This document shows positions 49,080 through 53,031 of a DNA stretch of 53,031 bases, piece after piece; positions within the stretch are counted from its first letter, which is position 1; the number at the start of each line of letters is the position of its first letter. The notes below the pieces were generated by a model. It was not told where the DNA came from. It worked only from the letters and a program-made list of their open reading frames with translations, and did not search any database. The stretch covers positions 1-53,031 of the forward strand of contig JAFVQW010000010.1 in NCBI GenBank assembly GCA_017504605.1, read 5' to 3'. This DNA is from Clostridia bacterium. GTDB lineage: Bacteria; Bacillota; Clostridia; Oscillospirales; CAG-272. The translations under genes were made by a program, and so were the position numbers.

Positions 49080-50810
49080 TTATGCCTCGCCTATTTTTTT
49101 TGCGGAGGCTAAATAGCGCTCCATTTTCTTAGTAAGCTCCTCCTCGGTTTTTCCGTGCGCGAGAACGTAAATCTTAATCTTCGGCTCGGTGCCCGAGGGG
49201 CGAACTATTATTTTATCGTCGTTTTCAAGCGTGTAGTAGAGAACGTCCGAGCGCGGCTGTCCCGTAGGGGTAACGGCGCCGTCGCGAAGCGATGTAACCG
49301 TACCGAGAAGATAATCTCCAACGCTCGTAAGTGCCACGCCGCCGAGCTCGGCGGGGGTATTCTCACGCAGCGCACTCATAATCCTACGGCGTCTCTCGAT
49401 GCCGTCGGCGCCCTCCATATAAATATCCGTAACGCGCTCGGCGTAGTAGCCGTAACGCTCGTAGAGCGCCGCGAGTGCGTCCGAGAGAGTCATACCGCGC
49501 TTCTTATAGTAGGCGGTCATCTCGAGTATCAGCATAGATGCCTCAACCGCATCCTTATCTCTGGCGTAGGTACCGAGAAGATAGCCGTAGCTCTCCTCGA
49601 AGCCGAGCACAAACGCCTCGGCGCGGCCCCGAGCCTCGTAATTCTTTATTACCTCGCCGATAAACTTAAAGCCCGTGAGAACGTCGTAGAGCTTAATTCC
49701 GTTTTCGCTTGCGATTTTATAGGCCATATCGGTGGAGACTATGCTCTTAACGCAGAAGGCATCGGGTGCAAGAGTGCCGAGCAGTCTGCGCTGTCCAATC
49801 GCATAATCAAGTAAAAGCGCGCCCATCTGGTTACCGCTGACGGTGACGAATTTCCCCTCGGAGCTTCTCGTCATAACGCCTACTCTGTCAGCATCGGGGT
49901 CGGTCGCGATAATAATATCCGAGCCAACCTCGTCGGCAATTCCGATGCCGATGTTGAATACGTCGGCGTATTCGGGGTTAGGCTTATTAACCGTCGGGAA
50001 ATTGCCGTCGGGTGTCATCTGCTCCTCTACGGTATAGAGGTACTTAAGCCCTGCCCGCTTAAATGCAAGGGGAACGAGGCGGCAACCCGCGCCGTGGAGC
50101 GGAGTGTATACCACGCGAAGCTCGTCGGAAACCTCGGAGATAAGCGCGGGGTTGATAGCGGTCCTCATAACCGCCTCGAGATAAATCTCGTCGAAGTCCT
50201 CGCCGAGGACGGTAATAATACCGTCACGGACAGCACTGTCAAAGTCGGCAAGCCCCGAGGTGTCGAGAACGTCGTACTCTGCCCTCTTCGCAGATACGAC
50301 CGAGGCAACCTCGGGCCCTATCTGTGCTCCGTCCTCCCAATAAGCCTTATAGCCGTTATATTCCTTCGGGTTGTGAGAGGCGGTAATATTAATGCCCGCA
50401 ATAGCACCCAGGTGGCGCAGTGCAAAGGAAAGCTCGGGGGTCGGACGCAGTCCGTCGAAGATGTATACGCGCACTCCCGCGCCCGCGAGAACAGATGCCG
50501 CCGCGATAGCGAACTGCCGCGAATTGTTACGCGAGTCGTGGGCTATAGCAACGCCGCGCGATGCCGCGCCCTCCGAAATAACGAGAGCCGCAATAGCGCG
50601 AGTGGTCTGTATTACCGTAAAGCGGTTCATACAGCCGATGCCCATATACATAGTCGAGCGAAGCCCCGCGGTGCCGAAGTCCATAGGAGCGGAAAAGCGC
50701 ATTTTCTTCGCCTCGGTGTCGTTTTTAATACCTATAAGCTCTCGGCGCTCTTCATCGCTAAGAGCATCCGAGGCAATCCATCTTTCGTATTCAAGCTCGT
50801 AGTTGTGCAT
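49080..50810 (-). CDS. Phosphohexomutase (alpha-phosphoglucomutase family)
   Basis: The protein has 576 residues. I used the ATG at 50810 (MHNYELEYERW) with AAAGGAAC upstream. The phosphoserine loop is ITASHNPKEYNG (Ser145), the metal loop DPDADRVG, the sugar loop GFEESYGYL and the phosphate-binding RPSGTEPKIK. The length and sequence fit the PgcA-like group that interconverts glucose-1- and 6-phosphate for cell-wall and glycolipid precursors. Exact sugar specificity cannot be read from sequence. Confidence 0.92.
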   Translation of the reverse strand: MHNYELEYERWIASDALSDEERRELIGIKNDTEAKKMRFSAPMDFGTAGLRSTMYMGIGCMNRFTVIQTTRAIAALVISEGAASRGVAIAHDSRNNSRQFAIAAASVLAGAGVRVYIFDGLRPTPELSFALRHLGAIAGINITASHNPKEYNGYKAYWEDGAQIGPEVASVVSAKRAEYDVLDTSGLADFDSAVRDGIITVLGEDFDEIYLEAVMRTAINPALISEVSDELRVVYTPLHGAGCRLVPLAFKRAGLKYLYTVEEQMTPDGNFPTVNKPNPEYADVFNIGIGIADEVGSDIIIATDPDADRVGVMTRSSEGKFVTVSGNQMGALLLDYAIGQRRLLGTLAPDAFCVKSIVSTDMAYKIASENGIKLYDVLTGFKFIGEVIKNYEARGRAEAFVLGFEESYGYLLGTYARDKDAVEASMLILEMTAYYKKRGMTLSDALAALYERYGYYAERVTDIYMEGADGIERRRRIMSALRENTPAELGGVALTSVGDYLLGTVTSLRDGAVTPTGQPRSDVLYYTLENDDKIIVRPSGTEPKIKIYVLAHGKTEEELTKKMERYLASAKKIGEA

Positions 50811-50833
50811 TGGTATTTTTGTTCCTTTCTGTG

Positions 50834-51088
50834 TTACTGCTCCAGTGCCTCGCTGAGTGCAAGGGCGAGCTGGTCGGGACAGGAGGTCGAGCGCATTCCG
50901 CACTTTATTCCGCGAAGCCGCCGTACTGCCTCCTCCGCCGTCATACCGCGAACGAGCGCCGCAACGCCCTGAGTATTACCCGAGCAGCCTCCAATAAATT
51001 TACAGTCGGTTATTACACCGTCCTCTATATCAACGATAACCATTCTGGAGCAGGTTCCGTGATTTCTGTACTCTATATGTTTATTCAT
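50834..51088 (-). CDS. TSCPD-domain protein (TIGR03905-like)
   Basis: The protein has 84 residues. HGTCSRMVIVDIEDG, then GGCSGNTQGVAALVRG, and the name-giving STSCPDQLA near the end match the short TSCPD family. The same domain forms the C-terminus of some class II ribonucleotide reductases. Stand-alone members are small cysteine proteins of unknown role, perhaps redox or metal-binding. Confidence 0.88.
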   Translation of the reverse strand: MNKHIEYRNHGTCSRMVIVDIEDGVITDCKFIGGCSGNTQGVAALVRGMTAEEAVRRLRGIKCGMRSTSCPDQLALALSEALEQ

Positions 51089-51099
51089 ACAAATACCCC

Positions 51100-52050
51100 T
51101 TATTCAAGATTTTTATAAATTCCGACGGCGGCAAAGTCGTCGCAAAACGCCGTAAGATAGGTCAAAAGCGCCGTGAAATCCCCCTCGGTGCGAAGCACGA
51201 GAGAATAGAAAAGCTCACGCTCCCCCTCGCTCTCGAGCGCAACGGTATTTACACGGTAAATCTCCGAGCCGTAGATAGCCGCCGCATCAAGCACGCGGGT
51301 AAGAGCCTCGGTGCTCTTATCAAAAAGGCGGATTTCGAGATACCTGTCGTCGCCCTCGTTCTCGCTCGGCACTCTGAAGCTGCGAGAGAGGAGAGCGTAC
51401 TTAAGATCGGCTCCGCCGTCAAGGCCGAATACAGGAGTAACCGAATTAATTTTCAAATCGTATTTAAGCATCAGCTCGGAGCTTACGGCAAGGCGAACGC
51501 CGCCCCGCTCCTCAAGCGGCAAAAGGCAATACGACACCTCACCCGCCGACACCGCGCGGGCACTGTCGGTAAGACTGTCGGCATATACCACCCTCGGGTC
51601 GGAAAGCTCCTCGGCAAAGACGTCGAAGGCCTCGTCGCTGAGAGCATTCCTGACGTAGGTAACGGTAGCCTCCTCGGGCTCCGAGGGTAAAAAGTCGGCC
51701 TCGGACACCACTCTTCCCACCGCGTGAAGCTCGGATATAATAAGCTCGGCGAGCACCACCTTGTCTAAATTATCGGTATCTGCCGAAAGAAAGGAGAGCA
51801 TACGCCCCGTGCCCGACACGCTCGGCGTGGGCTCGGCACTCGGCATCTCGGCGGCGCCGAGAAGCATAGAAAAAACGTCGCGCACGGTATAGCCGTCTGC
51901 GAAAAGAGGCAAAGCCTCGGCCGCGAGTGCCGATGCGATATCGGCAAGCTCGAGGTAGCGCGCCTCGCCGTTTCTCGCTCTCGCCTCGGCAAGATATTCA
52001 AGATTTTCGCGCGATACGCCGTCTATTTTAAAAAGCACATCTTCTCTCAT
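51100..52050 (-). CDS. Prephenate-dehydratase-like protein
   Basis: The protein has 316 residues. The middle (RAVSAGEVSYCLLPLEERGG, then LMLKYDLKINSV) resembles the prephenate dehydratase signature AVExGEVDYGVLPIENS...YDLKI, though the catalytic-type Thr/Asn region looks changed (LPLEER in place of PIENS). The C-terminal part (about 235-316) looks like an ACT regulatory domain. The N-terminus is helical. It may be a diverged or non-catalytic relative. Its neighbours do not form an aromatic-acid operon. Confidence 0.5.
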   Translation of the reverse strand: MREDVLFKIDGVSRENLEYLAEARARNGEARYLELADIASALAAEALPLFADGYTVRDVFSMLLGAAEMPSAEPTPSVSGTGRMLSFLSADTDNLDKVVLAELIISELHAVGRVVSEADFLPSEPEEATVTYVRNALSDEAFDVFAEELSDPRVVYADSLTDSARAVSAGEVSYCLLPLEERGGVRLAVSSELMLKYDLKINSVTPVFGLDGGADLKYALLSRSFRVPSENEGDDRYLEIRLFDKSTEALTRVLDAAAIYGSEIYRVNTVALESEGERELFYSLVLRTEGDFTALLTYLTAFCDDFAAVGIYKNLE

Positions 52051-52158
52051 ATCGATAAGCCTCTAAATATTTATGCCCTAATTATACACTAAATCGAAGA
52101 TAATTACAATAATCTCGCGCGTATTTTTTTAAATTTCGCATAACTTTTCTATTAACGG

Positions 52159-52187
52159 TTGATTTCTTTTGGGAATTGGAATATAAT
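52159..52187 (+). promoter_or_regulatory. Sigma-A promoter of the flavodoxin-like gene
   Basis: TTGATT (52159-52164) and TATAAT (52182-52187) have a 17-bp spacer, about 28 bp before the ATG at 52215. Confidence 0.75.
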
Positions 52188-52214
52188 TAAGTAAAAACAT
52201 CTGTGGGAGGTTGT

Positions 52215-52841
52215 ATGGAAAACAGCTATAGCGGAAGTGTTATATTAATCAACGGAAGTCCTCATGCAAAGGGCTCAACGTATACCGCTCTTTCGGAAAT
52301 GGCAAAAGCCTTTGAGGCCGAGGGTATAAAGGCGGAAATTATACATATCGGCGACAAAGCGGTTTCGGGCTGCCGTGCCTGCTTTGCCTGCGCGAAGCTT
52401 GGAAAATGCGTTATCGACGACTGCGTAAACGAGGTCGCACCGAAATTCATAGCCGCGGACGGTATCGTTGTAGGCTCTCCCGTGTACATTGCCTCTCCCG
52501 CCGGTACGCTCGTAGCCTTTCTCGATCGGCTTTTCGAGTCTACAATCGCTGTAGACAAGAGAATGAAGGTCGGTGCGGCGGTTGCCTGCCTGCGCCGTGC
52601 CGGTGCTACGGCAACGACGGATATGCTGAACAAGTATTTTACAATCTCAGGAATGCCGGTAGCTTCGTCGTGCTATTGGAATCTCACTCACGGAAGAAAT
52701 GCCGAGGAAACGGCAAACGACGCCGAGGGTATGCACACTATGCGTACGCTCGCAAGAAATATGTCATTCCTCATTAAATCCATAAGGCTCGGCAAGGAAA
52801 AATACGGTCTTCCCGAGGCTGAGCCGAAGCCAAAGCACTGA
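52215..52841 (+). CDS. Flavodoxin-fold NAD(P)H-dependent oxidoreductase
   Basis: The protein has 208 residues. I used the ATG at 52215 with GGGAGGTTGT just upstream. VILINGSPHAKGSTYTAL is the phosphate-binding loop of FMN reductases (in parts NGSPHAKGSTY). CRACFACAKLGKCVIDDC matches the cysteine segment of iron-sulfur flavoprotein-like members, and GSPVYIASPAGTLVAFLDR is the flavin-binding block. It probably moves electrons to small acceptors. It stands alone with its own promoter. Confidence 0.9.
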   Translation: MENSYSGSVILINGSPHAKGSTYTALSEMAKAFEAEGIKAEIIHIGDKAVSGCRACFACAKLGKCVIDDCVNEVAPKFIAADGIVVGSPVYIASPAGTLVAFLDRLFESTIAVDKRMKVGAAVACLRRAGATATTDMLNKYFTISGMPVASSCYWNLTHGRNAEETANDAEGMHTMRTLARNMSFLIKSIRLGKEKYGLPEAEPKPKH

Positions 52842-52886
52842 GTAATAAGCAAATTTCGGTTTTGCCTATTTTTTCTCTAAAACGTA

Positions 52887-52915
52887 TTGATTTTTATTTC
52901 GGGTTGTGATAAAAT
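52887..52915 (+). promoter_or_regulatory. Promoter of tRNA-Leu
   Basis: TTGATT (52887-52892), a 17-bp spacer and TAAAAT (52910-52915) lie about 30 bp before the tRNA. Confidence 0.65.
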
Positions 52916-52944
52916 ATTATGGCTGGCGGTTTTTCCGCCACTAT

Positions 52945-53031
52945 GCCGGTATGGTGGAATTGGCAGACGCGTCGGACTCAAAATCCGAAGGTAGCAATAC
53001 CGTGTCGGTTCGACCCCGACTACCGGCACCA
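52945..53031 (+). tRNA. tRNA-Leu (CAA anticodon)
   Basis: The gene is 87 nt including encoded CCA and has a long variable arm, as class II tRNAs do. Acceptor GCCGGTA pairs with TACCGGC. The anticodon loop CTCAAAA between TCGGA and TCCGA gives CAA, reading UUG. It ends exactly at the window edge. Confidence 0.96.

Noticed and set aside
47718-49112. A 464-residue open frame on the + strand opposite lepA
   Set aside because: It is the antisense shadow of lepA; lepA is complete with all GTPase motifs.

Overview
The window looks like a chromosomal segment of an uncultured Bacillota (Clostridia) gut-type bacterium. The host genes point that way: a lepA-hemW pair, a DUF1292 protein, a TSCPD protein, a PMCA-type P-type ATPase, a 6S-like RNA and strong AGGAGG ribosome binding sites. 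The segment is interrupted by one nearly complete prophage of about 40 kb (2768-42744).

Left host flank (1-2767): a truncated XRE-type regulator with membrane segments, a BspA-like leucine-rich-repeat lipoprotein, and an array of structured tandem repeats that carry copies of the tRNA-Gly 3' tail. Prophage borders: a 24-bp direct repeat (2768-2791 and 42721-42744) is the 3' end of a tRNA-Gly(CCC) gene. The tRNA stays intact at the right end. A TTTAGGAACAAA 12-mer near both ends is a candidate integrase arm site.

Late module, + strand (3162-27593): terminase small and large subunits, portal, a repeat-rich 701-aa protein, a 2435-aa polyvalent protein, a Com-like zinc finger, scaffold, decoration protein, major capsid, adaptor, nozzle-like beta protein, tail fibre, and a closing cassette of three membrane proteins. 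No tape measure, tail tube or sheath is seen, so the virion is inferred to be podovirus-like. Two almost identical promoters (3162-3210 and 16540-16588) each lie upstream of an intrinsic terminator, a layout resembling phage late antitermination (lambda Q type). No endolysin was recognised.

Early module, - strand (39339 down to 27845): Cro-like repressor, replication initiator, an excisionase-like DNA-binding protein, a stand-alone Spo0A C-terminal-domain protein, a probable ssDNA-annealing protein with a PD-(D/E)XK exonuclease, a protein with an SSB-like tail, a C5 cytosine methyltransferase broken by a 1-nt frameshift, a PAPS-reductase-like PP-loop protein, an ASCH protein, a run of tiny cysteine-rich zinc-ribbon proteins, a DUF1064 nuclease and a possible late regulator. 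Lysogeny module, + strand (39526-42547): CI/LexA-type repressor, a membrane-anchored coiled-coil protein with an Mrr-like nuclease domain (candidate defence cargo) and a tyrosine integrase. Between cro and cI lies a set of GCACA-type operators, one placed in the 17-bp spacer of each divergent promoter.

Right host flank (42726-53031): tRNA-Gly, P-type ATPase, 6S-like RNA, DUF1292 protein, hemW, lepA, phosphohexomutase, TSCPD protein, a prephenate-dehydratase-like protein, a flavodoxin-fold oxidoreductase and tRNA-Leu(CAA). All family assignments are from reading motifs by eye; no database search was possible.
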